Below, one piece after another: positions 1 through 11,439 of a DNA stretch of 64,000 nucleotides. The notes under the pieces were generated by a model that searched no databases, had not been told where the DNA came from, and saw only the letters and a list, made by a program, of their open reading frames with translations. Location: contig MNCI01005255.1 in the NCBI GenBank assembly GCA_015680685.1, positions 541,758 to 605,757 on the forward strand, in the 5' to 3' direction. The translations under genes and the position numbers were made by a program. The stretch's first letter is position 1. Every line of letters starts with the position of its first letter. The DNA comes from Gnetum montanum (lineage: Eukaryota; Streptophyta; Gnetopsida; Gnetales; Gnetaceae).

Positions 1-378
1 TACCTAGGCCTATGCTTGGTAGTCCCAGTGGCAGTCATGCACGAAGTCCAAGATGTGTACGGTTGATCAAGGAATCAGTTGCTCGTCGCACTTAGGCTAG
101 ATTAGATTTTCTTACCCTTTTTCCTCTTAGCTTAGCTTAGTTAGTATTATTTTCTACTGCCTTCAGGAGTAGCATTAGATTAGTAACACATCATACACCT
201 CATCTAGACTAAACCATACGTGACATATGCAAAACTAGTCTAGATGGGAAGACATCGAACTACGACCTCAGGCTAACTATCTAGATACCATAACTAGTCC
301 ATCTGCAGAGTTCGACCGGATCGCGCATGCGACGCTCGTTTCGTATGGTTGAGTGTAGGGGTACCTCGCCACTCATCA
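1..378 (+). mobile_element. Partial LTR, same family as elements E and F
   Basis: Read on the minus strand from 378, the sequence begins TGATGAGTGGCGAGGTACCC and then follows the LTR that starts at 57798: CTCAACCATAC, the GATC-GGTCGAACTC block, and later an ACCAAGC block. In elements E and F the coding strand places the CCACTCATCA end at the 3' boundary of the LTR, so this copy is oriented plus and ends at 378. No primer-binding-like sequence follows. It is therefore the 3' LTR of an element lying mostly before the window, or a solo LTR. The left end is cut by the window edge; the full LTR in relatives is about 820 bp. Confidence 0.75.
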
Positions 379-999
379 ACTAATAAACTTCTCACTGATA
401 TTAAATTGTCTCTAAGCTTTTAAGCTCTATTTTCTCAATCAAGTTATGATCTTTATCAAAGCTAAATAATTCTTTCTTCTCCTACTCTAAATCTAAGCAT
501 TCAACATCAATCCATTTCCATAGTTTATACATGTTGAGCTTAAAATGCTACTAGTGATCTAAAAAAATAAAGGTGTCAATGCCCTAGAATTCTATGACAC
601 TTCTTCTTTTTCTTTTTGATATACCTTGAGATAAAATTCAAAGATATTTAAGAAATTTTTTCTTTGTGCTTATAGTATGGCTCTTATTTTACTACAATGC
701 TTAGCTTCTACTTGCTACTAGCTCTATGATTTAAAATCTAGTACGAATTTGTTAATTAATACTTGGAGATTTGTTTTTAATTTTCTTGCTTAAAGCCAAG
801 CTATTTGAATCATCTTCTAATACATGTCATTAGTCTTTGAATTCACCAAGCTATTTCATTGATGCTATTAAATGACAACAGACTTTGGTATAAATAATTA
901 TTTCCTCATGCTTGATTTACTTTTGGTTAATCTAGCTCTTAACTTTGTCTTAAAATGATTAATATGATGTGGCATGCAAGTAGAACCATTTCATATAAC
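379..999. other. AT-rich sequence without recognised features
   Basis: No sustained reading frame, RNA gene or clear transposon domain was seen. It lies between the LTR end at 378 and the repeat-bearing stretch from about 1000. Confidence 0.5.
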
Positions 1000-3310
1000 C
1001 ACTTCTTAGTTTTAGTAACTTTAAATGAATAGGCCCTTTTAGCTTTTATTCTAGAAATACTAACATGGTAGTTGGAAGCTCAAATTGTCTCATAGGTCTA
1101 ATTCTAAGTTTTATTTTTCTATGATCTTAAAAGAGAGGTTTCATCATAATTAGTTTTAAGCTAACACTAATGTGGAGCTCTTTGTCCTTTTACATGATCA
1201 TCTACTTTAGAACTTAATCATTCTATAGAATCCATGAGTGCTTTTTAGAACCAATTTTGGATTCTACAAGACTTCATCTTATGTGGCTCTTAATTAGGCT
1301 TGAATATTCCTTAGTTCTCTTTTTGTTAAATTATGCTCTTTAAGATAAATAAGAATAATCATAAATTCTATTCATTATTCCATAGTAAGCCTCATGTTTA
1401 AATTTTTAAATTAGAGCTCCTTTGCATCTTAATAAAGCTTGTAGAACCAACTCATAGAACTACTTTTTAGTTCTACTAATCCTTATTTTTGTCATGAGCT
1501 AACATGGTAAAAACAACTCACAACTAGCTTGTAGAACTGATTCATAGAATCACTTGTTAGTTCTATGAACTTCTCTATATATTGAGCTTATGTGACTTCC
1601 AAGTTCTCTTAAATCCTTAAAGAGATTTCTTATATGAAGCCTTGTTGAGCTGGATTAAAACTATAGTTAACCGTGCCAAATAATCTATTGTTGGTCCCAT
1701 GTCTGAGCTTTTGGAAAGATTCATATTTTGGTCCTAACATGGGTAGTGGTACCATTGTAGCTTTCATTCGTAGAACATCATTTTGGTTCTACAAACCTAT
1801 TCTATTAAAAAGTTGATGTGTTTCATAGATCCATTTTGAAGCTTGATCGTAGAATCAAATTTTAGTTTTACAAATTCACTCACTTATTTAACTAATGTGG
1901 AAGAACCATTCTATACTTTTTTTATAAAATCAATTTTTGGTTCTACAAACCATGTTATATTTTAGGCTCCTTAAGCTTCCTTTGTATGGATCCTTGTTTA
2001 ATATTTAATATGCTATGTTGGATTAAAAAGTAAAATAAGCATGTTCTTATATCGATTCCATGACTTCTTGTGGGCCTAATATATTCATTTTAAAAAAAAA
2101 CTCTTTTTTGGTTCTGACATGGCTAGTATGACCATTTTAGCTTTTATTGGTAAAACCAAAATTTCATTTTATGAACCTATCCTAGCTCAATGTTAATGTT
2201 GGAGAACCAAGAATGAGCCTACTTGTAGAACCAAATTTTAGTTCTACTAGTTATGCTTCTTCTTTGCTTTCTATTTCTTCATAGAATGCACTCTATCTTT
2301 AAGTGACAATATGTTAGAATCATTTTTAGACTTTTTCTAGAGCTAATTCTTGGATCTACAAGTTCACTTACTCATCTAGTGCTAATGTGGCAAAGTTGAA
2401 AATGATCATGGTTGTAGGAAAATATTTTAGAGCTTTATATCTCTTCAAAGATCTAATGTGGCTTATAGAACTAATATAGCTTTTATTCATAGAATCAAAT
2501 TTTAGTTCTACAAGTTTGTATTAAACAAAGAGCTAACATGACTTGTAGAACCAATTAGAAGCTCATACATAGAATCAAATTTTGGTTCTATAAAGCTCAT
2601 CTTCTTGAATTTTACATAGCTAATAACAAAAGCTTATTTGAATAAATCTTATGACCTCATGAGATACTAGCTCTTTAAAAACAAGTTTTTGTTACTCAAA
2701 CTATATGGCTTTTTACATATAAAACCAAATCTTGATGTTCTCTTATAGAATCAAATTTGGCAATAATGTAAAGCTAATTTTTAACCTCTAGTCAGCTAAT
2801 GTGATAGAACTAATTCAAAAGCACTTTTTAGAACCAAATTTTAGTTTTATATACTTTCTTGAATCCTTAAAAATTACCAACCAAGAGCTAATATGGATCA
2901 TGGAACTATTTAAAGGCTTGCTTGTAGAACAAATTTTTGGTTCTACTAATCTTTTCTAACTTCACACACTAGCATCACTTATAAATATAAATGATTCTTT
3001 GGTTGTAGAATCCCTTTTTACTCTACAAATCTAATAAAGCTAACATGGCTTGTGAAACCAATTTAAAAGCTTTTGTAAAATCAATATTTGTTTATATGAA
3101 CCATTCCAACCCCATGAGCTGATATAGCTAAATAATATGAACTTTCTTTGGTAAAATTAGTCTTAATACTTCAAATATTTAGTTCTTTGAGCTTTTACTA
3201 ATAAGGTTTTAAGATAGTGTATGGGATCAAGTGTTTGTATTAATGTTGATCTTACTACAAGCTAGCATAGAGGATGTAGAACTGATCTTTTCAGCTCTAT
3301 GAATTAATCT
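1000..3310. repeat. Dispersed near-palindromic GTAGAACC...GGTTCTAC repeats
   Basis: A roughly 23-bp motif made of GTAGAACC, an A/T centre (AAATTTT) and GGTTCTAC or AGTTCTAC recurs many times. Clear copies lie at 1770-1793, 1849-1871, 2225-2247, 2490-2510, 2570-2590 and 2924-2945, with weaker copies between. Its two halves are reverse complements, so each copy could fold into a short hairpin. Copies are often preceded by phrases like AGCTAATGTGG or CTTGTAGAACCAATT, suggesting decayed longer units of irregular spacing. No coding potential is visible. It may belong to the non-coding 3' part of element A, but no LTR boundary supports that. Confidence 0.7.
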
Positions 3311-3872
3311 CTGTTGATCTCAAATCTAGCTAATAACCTTTTATAAGAAAAATTGATATTTCAAATTAAATTATGCCCTTGCAAGCTCTTTTCTTGAAAC
3401 TGATTAAGATGTACTTAATTATTTAGTGCTACTATAGGGTATCTTATAAAATTGAATTCTACTCAAACTCTAGCTCCTCATGTCAATTTCCTAAAGCTTG
3501 ACCAATAAGATTGTATGTTTAGCTGCTAAAAAATTCTAAGATTTTAAAATATTTAAAATTTCTATTATCGAGAATAATTTTCAAAGCACTTACTAAAATA
3601 AGCTAACTCCTTTTGGGCATTTCTACAAACATTTTACCTTTGTAAGCCTTTTTCTTCATATAGGGCTTTTCATTTTGTGCACTTGCATTCAAGGGAACAT
3701 AACTATAAGCCAAAATTTGATGTAAATCCACCATACTTCATTTCAAGCGTGCTAAAAATACTTCTTATCTAAATAGTATGAGTGATTCAACTTAATCATA
3801 TTGTTTTAATTTTACAATCTTTCTATTAATCTAAGAAGGTTCTAAACATTTCCAAAAATTAGCTTAACACTT
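3311..3872. other. AT-rich sequence downstream of the element A RT remnant
   Basis: On the minus strand this lies just after the RT remnant, where RNase H would be expected. No recognisable RNase H or integrase motif can be read; the element is either too decayed or deleted here. Confidence 0.45.
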
Positions 3873-4440
3873 CTAATGCTTACTATTCCATGAAAATGAC
3901 AAATTTTTATAACAATACTTTCCAAAATTGCACTTCTTATGCTTGACATATAACTTATGCTCTAGTAATTTGAAGAATACCAAGTCCAAACGTTGAATGT
4001 ATTCCTCCATTGAATGAGAATAGATTAGGATGTCATCAAGATATACCATCATAAACATATTAAGGTATAAGAGAAATACCTTGTTCATGAGTGTGTGGAA
4101 GGTAGCAAGAGCATTGCACAACCCAAATGACATGTTTGTCCTCATGTACAAATCATAAATGATGATACAAGTGATTTCTCTTCATTCTGTACCACAATCC
4201 ATACTTGATAGTAACATTGGTGAATTTTGAGTTAAGAAAAAAAATCAAGCCCCTACTAATTGATTGAATAGGTCCAAAACCAAAGGTACCGAAATATCTA
4301 TTCTTAATGGTGTAATTGTTTATGAGCTTGAAGTTATAACATAACCTTAGCATGTCATCTTCTTTCCTGACAAACAACACTAAGCCTTCATATGAAGATC
4401 TAGAGGGACAAATATAATCCTTCTTCATCAAACTTACCAA
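3873..4440 (-). pseudogene. Gypsy reverse transcriptase fragment (element A)
   Basis: Two consecutive open stretches in different frames (4440-4153 and 4151-3873) together cover RT fingers and palm. The first has YICPSRSSYEG, then LFVRKEDD and TIKNRYF, the equivalents of the conserved YIRPS, FV.KKDG and TIKNRYP motifs. The second has MSFGLCNALATF, then the catalytic VYLDDILIYS box. A frameshift near 4152 separates them, and the segment that would hold the first catalytic Asp region (FSKIDL in relatives) reads FLNSKF. The enzyme cannot be functional. It is part of element A, downstream of the protease remnant. Confidence 0.8.
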
Positions 4441-4989
4441 CTACTTCATTAGTTTTATCAACTATAAAGCGGTTATTTTGTAAGGTTATTGCATGGGAGG
4501 GATAGTTCTCAATAGTAACTCAATCTTATGATCTATGACATGTTACTTTGGTAATTCCTCTGGAAACATCACCAACATCAAAACCTTATATCTTCTTAGC
4601 ATGTTCTTGATCCACATGTTCATTCAAGTAATACTATCCTTTTTTCCTCTCTCAAGAGAGTGAGAAACATTTATTAAATTAGGTCCTAAGAAACCTACTA
4701 CATCACCATAGGTAAAATAAATTAGACCTCATGCAAAGCTCTACTTTCTTCTAGTGTAGAGGTCTTCACTACATAGGGTAACTTCTTATGTTAAATATAG
4801 AGGACATCAAGATATAGAACAAAAATCACTATCATCTTCTTAAAGAATTATTATTGAAGAATGACTTGGGAAGCATTAATATCTAGGATTGAAACGTTCA
4901 TCTTTTCATGTCACTAGCCTACCTTCATCACCATGTTCTTTACTACTCCAATACATTTGATTAAATGAAATTTGGCTAAATTATAGGAT

Positions 4990-5090
4990 GTTTAAGTCTC
5001 TTCAACTTGCAAATTGAGAGTCTGAGCAATTTCTAGTAAAAGAAAGTTATAGATAGTACCTATGTCAACCAAGACATCTATAGTCTTTGA
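4990..5090 (-). pseudogene. Retroviral-type aspartic protease fragment (element A)
   Basis: The minus strand reads VLVDIGTIYNFLL followed by ALEIAQTLNL-like sequence. This matches the gypsy protease active-site block (VLIDSGSTHNFI then A..L.L). The catalytic D-S/T-G triad has become D-I-G, so it is inactive. It lies between the gag remnant and the RT block, as expected. The flanking stretch 4441-4989 is out of frame and not interpretable. Confidence 0.6.
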
Positions 5091-5427
5091 TAAAATCTAG
5101 ATCAAAATGATATGTACCAAGTGCAAGCTGTTGTTTTATTTTGATTATTCACTCTAAATATTTTGCTGAATGGTTGTTAAACTCCAAGATATTTATTAAA
5201 TCAACCCAAGGGTCTTGACCTCTTACTCATTCTTATTTAGCTTAGTTACTCATAACTGAGCTTGTGGCTAATACTTAAAAATGTTAAACCATTGGTCGCC
5301 CCATGGGCCCCTTCCAGTTGGTCATCAATTAGGGTTCTATGGTTAAATTTGAACAATATGATTTTCCTAGAAATTGAAACACCTCATGCCAAAATGCCTA
5401 GGAGGATTATTCATGGGTCCCTACAGC

Positions 5428-6708
5428 CTAGATGCTTTTCTCTAAATCTTTCATAAACTTTAGAAGCCTATTGCTTCCCATTATGCTAGTAAGATGCCCA
5501 GGAATCAGGGTTGATGATAGGACATGAATCTTGAAAGCCACTACCAAATACTCTTCCACCATCTCCATCAAAACCATCACCAGAATTTTTGTTGTTCTAG
5601 GATGCATCTGCATCATTCTTTTCTTACTTCTAGGACTTGGAATTGATGACCGAATTGGCCATCAAATCAAGTACTTCTCTATATTCCATGATATTGGGGG
5701 TTTTGATTTTCCACTAGGCCCTAGGTTTTAGGTCATTGAATAACAGATGAACTTGGTCTCATCATCTACAATAGGAATTTGTAACAACACTTTCTAATAC
5801 TTGTTGAGATAATCTTCCAACTTCCCAATATGTTGAATTTCTTTCAATTTTTTCTATGCCTTCTTAATGTATGTGCTTGAGTGAAAGTTGGGAACCATTG
5901 TGCTTTTAAGGTCATCCCACATCTCAACCATCCTCTAAGTTATCCCCAACTTTATTTCTTAGATAGTCCAAAGCTACTAAGTTTGAGCAATTTCCCTTAA
6001 GAATTAGAAAGTAATGCTAACCTTAATATCCTTAGTGTAATTAATCATCGCTAAGATGTGCTCCATCTTAAAGATGAAGGCATCTAGGTGCTTGTCATCT
6101 CAATCACCTTTGTAGACCCTAGGTTCTTTAGCTCAAAACTTATGGGTTAATTACCTAGAGCTAAATGTGACTACCTCTATCTCAATAGCCAATTAGTCTT
6201 CTAGTTTTTCATTCCTTGTCTAGAACTTCTCTATCTATGCCTCTAAAGTCATCATCCTTTATAGGACATCACTCATAAAGACCTAAACATCATCAACAAG
6301 ATCCCCCATCTACTCAACCTAGTTCTAGATCAAAAAATCTTGATCCCTAAAGAGCTTATGCTTAATACCAAAATTTAGTTTCTAAAAATACAAGACATCC
6401 ATCTTGTCCACAAGGTCATGAATCATTTTAATCCATTCAATAACTAGTAAGTGGCTAAGAATCATGTTGTCAACTTCTAGTAGATAGCTCCAAAGCTTAT
6501 GTACCTTTTTAAGAGGATCTTCATCATTTCCCTCATAAGACACGTTATCATCACCATTCAAGTATTCAAGTTTAGAAAACTCATTGTGTAGTTCATCATG
6601 TACACTACTCTCTATATTATCATTCTTGGTTGATCCTTTAAGAGGATTTGTACTAGTAGGAGCATCGCTAGAAATGCAACTCCCTTTTCTCTTCTTCTTG
6701 AGTGTCAT
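5428..6708 (-). pseudogene. gag-like region (element A)
   Basis: A 108-residue open stretch starts with Met at 6708 (MTLKKKRKGSC...) and is rich in acidic and lysine residues. Further down, at about 5920-5750, the minus strand reads like a retrotransposon Gag capsid helix region, with a KKLKEI.HIGKLEDYLNKYQKVLLQIP phrase split by stops. A Met/Thr-rich frame follows at 5616-5428. Its position after the PBS and before the protease supports gag. Several stops and frameshifts interrupt it; no zinc knuckle was recognised. Confidence 0.55.
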
Positions 6709-6755
6709 AATAGCACATGAATTACAAGTATTGAATCATGTTCACAAATCACAAG

Positions 6756-6772
6756 CCACATCTCTAATACCA
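6756..6772 (-). other. Primer-binding site of element A
   Basis: The minus strand reads TGGTATTAGAGATGTGG, close to the common plant LTR-element PBS TGGTATCAGAGC complementary to initiator methionine tRNA. It lies about 50 bases upstream of the gag-like start at 6708 and directly after a candidate LTR end (GTAGCACA). Confidence 0.7.
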
Positions 6773-6773
6773 T

Positions 6774-7250
6774 GTGCTACGATGCTATCTTTAAATAGCA
6801 CCATACAACATCACCCTCCTAAATCAGCAATGAGGGATAGTGGAATCAAGGTAGACTATGCCTAAAAGCTTCCAGCTTAAGTGCACATAACCTATTAGTC
6901 CAAGGTTATTAGTGCAAAAAGTACACCTTAGTAAACATACAAGCAATAGGACCAATGAGACATACACACCTACACAAATAACTATTTTCTTAAAGAGCTA
7001 AGACATGTTCCTACACTAATGTATCTATCCCTAAGCTCTACTCTAAAGAGAAGGACGGTGACATAATTGAAGGAGGCAAAGCCTTCCTAACAAGCCTACA
7101 TATTCTTGGAATAAGATTTACTAATATGACCAATGAGACATACACACCTACACAAATAACCTTGATGGCCCAACACCATGCCATAGTACAACCTTCTTAG
7201 ATAAAGAACTAATCTTTGCACCTTAATCAAATGGAGATTAAATAAATATT
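6774..7250 (-). mobile_element. Candidate 5' LTR of element A
   Basis: This is the sequence immediately upstream (minus strand) of the PBS, ending ...CA. It contains a direct repeat of about 32 bp (6950-6982 and 7129-7160; core CCAATGAGACATACACACC). The outer boundary and the 3' partner LTR were not found, so the extent is approximate. It abuts the 3' end of the REF/SRPP gene. Confidence 0.4.
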
Positions 7251-7305
7251 TTTGTTATTTTTAGTATGTAAGGCATCACCCGGAGAATAAGGAAAAAATA
7301 TGAGC

Positions 7306-7311
7306 TTTATT
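7306..7311 (-). terminator. Candidate polyadenylation signal AATAAA
   Basis: AATAAA reads on the minus strand about 315 bases after the stop codon of the REF/SRPP gene. It would give a 3' UTR of roughly 0.3 kb. Confidence 0.4.
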
Positions 7312-7625
7312 CATTGTGAAAACATTAAACTCTGTATAGACTATATGGTTGTGGGCTACGGAAGCAAGGTAGTACTCTTTGTAAAAATGACTACTCAAAA
7401 CACAAAACAGACAAGGAAGGAAATCAACTTCTTAAAACATGAGAATCAAAGGATGCAAAGGCGAGTCTAAAAAAGCACAAAGGTCACTTCTTAAAACAAG
7501 TGCCAGCCAGCGCTGCAGATTCCATTGAAGCAAACTCTTCCGTAAACAATTGCACAGGAAATACTGCTACTCTATAAACGATGTAAATAACAACCTCAAC
7601 ATCCACAACCAAAGTACCAAATCTA

Positions 7626-9902
7626 CTAAAATATGCCTCCAATCTTGTTTTTGATTTTGCCATTTCCGCCGAGGCCGCCAATCAAACTAGCACCGGCGCC
7701 GAGGACGCCTTCGGCAGCTTTCCCGACGCCGGAGGCCACGTCCTTCACGTTGCTGGCTGCACCGTCCACTAACTTTGCCGCCGCGTTGCCCACGTTTCTG
7801 GAGGCAACGTCTCCGACAACGTTCCCGGAAAGCTTGGCCGTGTCGGCACCTGCTTTGAGTATATCTCCGCCGATCTTGCTGGCGAGGCCGGCCGTGTCGG
7901 CACCTGCTTTAAGTACATCTCCGCCGATCTTGCCGGCGAGGCCGGCGGCATTATCGACGACGTTGGTCAGTTTTCCGGTCAGTTTTCCGGCTATATCAAG
8001 ACCAGCTTTGGCTGCCAGAGTTGTGAGGCCTACGATATCGCCATCAATGACGTAGATCAGTGCTTGCACCAGGATTTCGCCCAGGCCGGAGAATTGCTGC
8101 ATGACCTTTATCATGAGTTCCAGCGTCTCCACCGGCACCGGTAGCAGTGCTTTGATGTAAGGCAGCGGTAGGCGTTTGATGGTCGGCAGCGCGGAGTTGT
8201 AGAGTTTAGCCAATTGCAGCAGACCCCGCAGCAGCATCAGCAGTATTTTCTCGCCGTTGGGCTGCTTCACTATCCATTTTAGGAAATTTTTCGCCAGTCC
8301 CGGAAACGCTTTCACGAATTCAGAAGATAACTTTTTGAAGGTGGCTGCAGGTCCCAGCTCCAGCACATCGTTCAGCACCCCCGGCACCCTTTTAGTCAAC
8401 TTCAGCACCGGCTTCAGGACGTCAGGGAGCTTATTCTCCACAAACGTTATCCCCCGGTCCGTCTGCATTTGGATTTAATTTAGTCAATGAAAGTCGCTTC
8501 CTTGGGCTTGTTGCAGAGACATGTTAACCGTTTTTGTTTTATTATAACTATTAATGTCTTGTGCTCAGGCCTTAGATTTGATTGCTTTGCGTTCGGAATC
8601 TGTCGGCTACTGGAGTTTGGACCAATTCACCACACCTCTTGGAGATGTAACAAGTAACCCGAAGATAGTTTGGTTTGATAATTGAACCTGCGCCGTGTAG
8701 CTATCGTCAATGTTGTAAAGCCGATTTAGGAGCAGGTTCGCGTGGACACGATATTCGCCAGTCAAATTTACTCTAGAACTGTGAATGGTGGAAAACAACT
8801 CAGGCGATGATAACGATGACGATGATGATGACCGCTATTATAAAAACAATTTTATTGAGTGTTAATGGTTGGACGATTTTTGGAAGGGCGGTATTGCTTT
8901 TGACTTTCTGGTTTCAGAGCGCAGAGGTGGCAGTGTCGGCAAAATTTTTAACGCTAACTGACTTTAAAAACTACTGTTTCACGTGATCTAGCCATTTTCA
9001 CATAATTTTTAACCGTATAACCGACTTAAAAAACGATGGTGTCAGATGATCTGCCCATTTTCAAATGAGAATTTTAAGCTACTCAAAGTGCTGTGTGCCT
9101 GTGTCGATCGATTTGGGTGACCGATAATTATTCATTTGGGAAATCGCACGACCAACTATTTCGATCAGAAATCTACTCCAAGTTCATTATTGTCGGTGGC
9201 TTGAAGGATCGGTGGATTGGGCTGCTGTTCACAACATTTCATTGATGGAATCCGATGAAGCAAAAACGGTAATGCTTGAGATGCAGGTCACCGATCAAAG
9301 AACTGTCTACAGGTACTGAAGGCAAAGAGCTAAGATTTAGTCATTGTGTACGTGGAATGGTAAAGTTCACGTTTGCAAATAGGTCATTGCAGGAAAAAAG
9401 GTAAAGCACACAAAATCCCAATTTCTAACGAGTTCTGATCGGAGAGCTTAATGCTTCGGATCCTAAAGTTCTATACCTCTATATGACCATGAATTTAAAA
9501 CAAGATATACATGGACTATGTTTATGCTCCGAAATCTAAGCTACTTTGGCATTATATTTGTGTACCAGGTTATCGGCGAATGTCAGGGCTTTATTAGACG
9601 CTTGCTGTACAACTTTGTAAATAGGCGAGACAGAGGCAGCAATTCGTTCGGCGACCTCGATAGGGGCCTTCAACGGCCCAGCCTTGTTCTTGACCCATCC
9701 ATAGACGCCCATTGCTCCTTTTACAGCTAGTTTTGTCACAGTTTTGCAAAACCCCAGGTACTTGAGTGCCTGCAATCAACACAACCTAACAGGAATGATG
9801 AAGCTCTCTCAAACGCTGGTATCAAACCAAAACCTTGAAAACACAGAAGAAGAAGAAGAATAAAAAACTAAGCCAAACAGGTGAACTCGAGCTGGAAGCC
9901 AT
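7626..9902 (-). CDS. REF/SRPP-family lipid-droplet protein, three exons, extended C-terminus
   Basis: Proposed exons are 9902-9879, 9769-9566 and 8462-7626, giving 354 residues in one frame. Exon 2 opens ALKYLGFCK and contains VYGWVKNKAGPLKAPIE and SPIYKVVQQ, matching the REF/SRPP core (LKYLDFVQ, YAK..SGPLKP.V, GPVYDK). Exon 3 continues FVENKLPDVLKP and holds IKRLPLPYIKALLPVPVE, like the family's RLPLFP..A..VVPTA segment. Plants use this family (SRPP, REF, LDAP) on the surface of lipid droplets or rubber particles. Family members usually run about 200-250 residues; here roughly 120 extra residues of Gly/Ala/Lys/Asp-rich, LEA-like amphipathic repeats (KIGGDxLKAGADTA) are appended. Exon 2 has a clear TTGCAG acceptor and CTG|GTACAC donor. 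Exon 1 (MASSSSSP) is the least certain because its donor is weak. A TATA-like box lies at 9986-9979. Confidence 0.75.
7836..7943 (-). repeat. Tandem 54-bp repeat within the REF/SRPP coding exon
   Basis: Two adjacent 54-bp units (7836-7889 and 7890-7943) differ at only a few positions. They encode AGLAGKIGGDVLKAGADT and the near-identical AGLASKIGGDILKAGADT. A more diverged third unit follows in the protein (AKLSGNVVGDVASRN). The period of 18 residues equals five helical turns, so the units could form a continuous amphipathic helix. Confidence 0.85.
8463..9565 (-). other. Intron 2 of the REF/SRPP gene
   Basis: About 1.1 kb lies between the proposed donor (GT at 9565-9564) and acceptor (AATGCAG ending at 8463). 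A branch-like TTGACTAA precedes the acceptor. No other gene was seen. It includes a short GAT/GAC-rich run at 8806-8832. The acceptor lacks a strong pyrimidine tract, so its exact position is less certain than that of exon 2. Confidence 0.55.
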
Positions 9903-9978
9903 CCTCGCCGCGATCAGTGCCCCTTTCCTACTGTGAATTGGCTATGGAAACGTCGTCTCTGTGGGCTTGTTTATCGGC

Positions 9979-9986
9979 AAATATAT
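9979..9986 (-). promoter_or_regulatory. Candidate TATA box of the REF/SRPP gene
   Basis: ATATATTT on the minus strand lies about 77 bases upstream of the proposed ATG at 9902. This fits a transcription start some 45-50 bases before the ATG. Confidence 0.4.
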
Positions 9987-9989
9987 CGA

Positions 9990-11430
9990 AATTCCAAAAC
10001 CCATTTGACGCCCAATAGCGAGCTTCCAGTTGGCAGTTTGGTATAGTAAGCTAGTTAGCCGCTTGAAAAAGAACCAGATGGCACCCTAAGGTCAAAACCA
10101 AACAGTTTATCGATGTGCCGAGCTGCTAAACTCTTGAATGCTGCAGACAGGCACGAATGTGTGATCCATCCTCCCTGGGGAAATATGGTAGAACCGTGGA
10201 AGCAAGAAACTGCAAAGTGAAAAGTGGACGGCAATATCACCAAGTGACGCCCTCGCTTTCATGGACAGGTTAGCATTTCACAAGAACAGACAGAAGTGGT
10301 GGGACTGGATTGGAATCTGCAATACCATGCTCATTAAATATGTTTTTAAGAGCACATTACAGATTGAGAGTCACTGGTAAAAGGTCCTTCAAAACACGAA
10401 ATGTTCGTCCATCCTGGCATGGTGCACATGAATTGTCTCCGAACTTTAAAAATATTTATGAGATGTTTGCCTCAAAATGCGAGCGAATCGAGGATCTCGA
10501 GACAAAGTTTCTTTACCCAATTATCGTTTTTTCCCTTCGACTAATTGATCATGAAAGAAAAGCATGCTTTGCACTTTAAATGGCATTTTTGCTAAAGTTG
10601 GGAACGGAGATTCAACTTCTGAAGCATGCCAAAGGATCACGTTTCTTACCACGCCGTCTGCAACCAGACATTATTTTGAAGTTCCGATTGCCGTCTCCAT
10701 CGGCCAAAGCAAAAGTTCCGATTCAACTTTATTCTGTTTATTGTCAAATTGATGAAGTAAATGATGAAGACTGCTCCGTCTCAATCCAATAAAGAGTGGT
10801 GCATCCTGCATCTCTCCCTTATAAGATCATGAATACTTGTGGCATTCCGTTTTTCTGTATTATTCTTTTGATAAGGTGATTTCGTTGATTTGAATAGCAA
10901 TTTTACTTTTTAGAATGATAAATTTGATGAAATGAATATATATTTCATTTTCAGATTACATTAATTTTGCTTTTCGACTGTCCCAATCTTGCTGTTTTAT
11001 TGTAGTAAAATAAGTTCCAAAATGTGACCAGCTAGCACCATCTACAGAATGGACTTTAATCCTTAATGGCTCTACCGACTTTAGTTGAATTTGCTGTATG
11101 CCTATGATGAAATTGGTTCGCTTGTAGATGAAATTGAGAGACATAAAATCAAAATAGATACTGGGAAAAGCTGGTTTACCCTTCACCGAAATTTACTGAC
11201 TAAAGGGATAATTTCTTAAGGAAAATTTCTAAATATTTTAGTTATAGATGGTATTTCAAAATTTTCAGATTCTATGCCACATAAATACTTTTAACCTTAA
11301 GTGACTACTTTTAATAAGCTCATTTAAAATGCCACCAGTTTTACACGCGGGGTCTAAACATCACCATTCCATTCTATTGTTGATCACCTTATTACATTGA
11401 AATATTTTATTGATTACGCATAAGGACAAA
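9990..11430. other. Unassigned intergenic sequence
   Basis: No recognisable gene. Two short adjoining open stretches on the plus strand (10310-10579 and 10580-10792) have no family resemblance that I can name and no splice or promoter support. Sequence at 10775-10880 and 11215-11340 recurs in the LINE tail region at 13015-13250. Base composition at 10000-10800 resembles the gene side (less AT-rich) and becomes AT-rich after 10860. Confidence 0.4.
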
Positions 11431-11439
11431 ATAAAATGA

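Larger units (their letters stand above)
3873..7250 (-). mobile_element. Element A: decayed Ty3/gypsy retrotransposon
   Basis: Reading the minus strand from high to low coordinates gives LTR-like sequence, an initiator-Met-type PBS (6772-6756), a gag-like frame, a protease motif and an RT block: the normal gypsy order. Stops and frameshifts are frequent. RT wording (YICPSRSSYEG..LFVRKEDD, MSFGLCNALATF, VYLDDILIYS) fits the chromovirus side of Ty3/gypsy better than Tat/Athila. RNase H and integrase were not found and no 3' LTR was located, so the low-coordinate end is unknown and the upper end (about 7250) is an estimate. Confidence 0.7.

Noticed and set aside
7633-8055. 140-codon Pro/Ala-rich open frame on the plus strand
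   Set aside because: It is the antisense of the REF/SRPP exon 3 repeats; a high-GC, repetitive coding exon gives open antisense frames.
10310-10792. Possible small host gene near the REF/SRPP gene
   Set aside because: Two short adjoining frames with no recognisable domain, splice sites or promoter; not enough support to call a gene.
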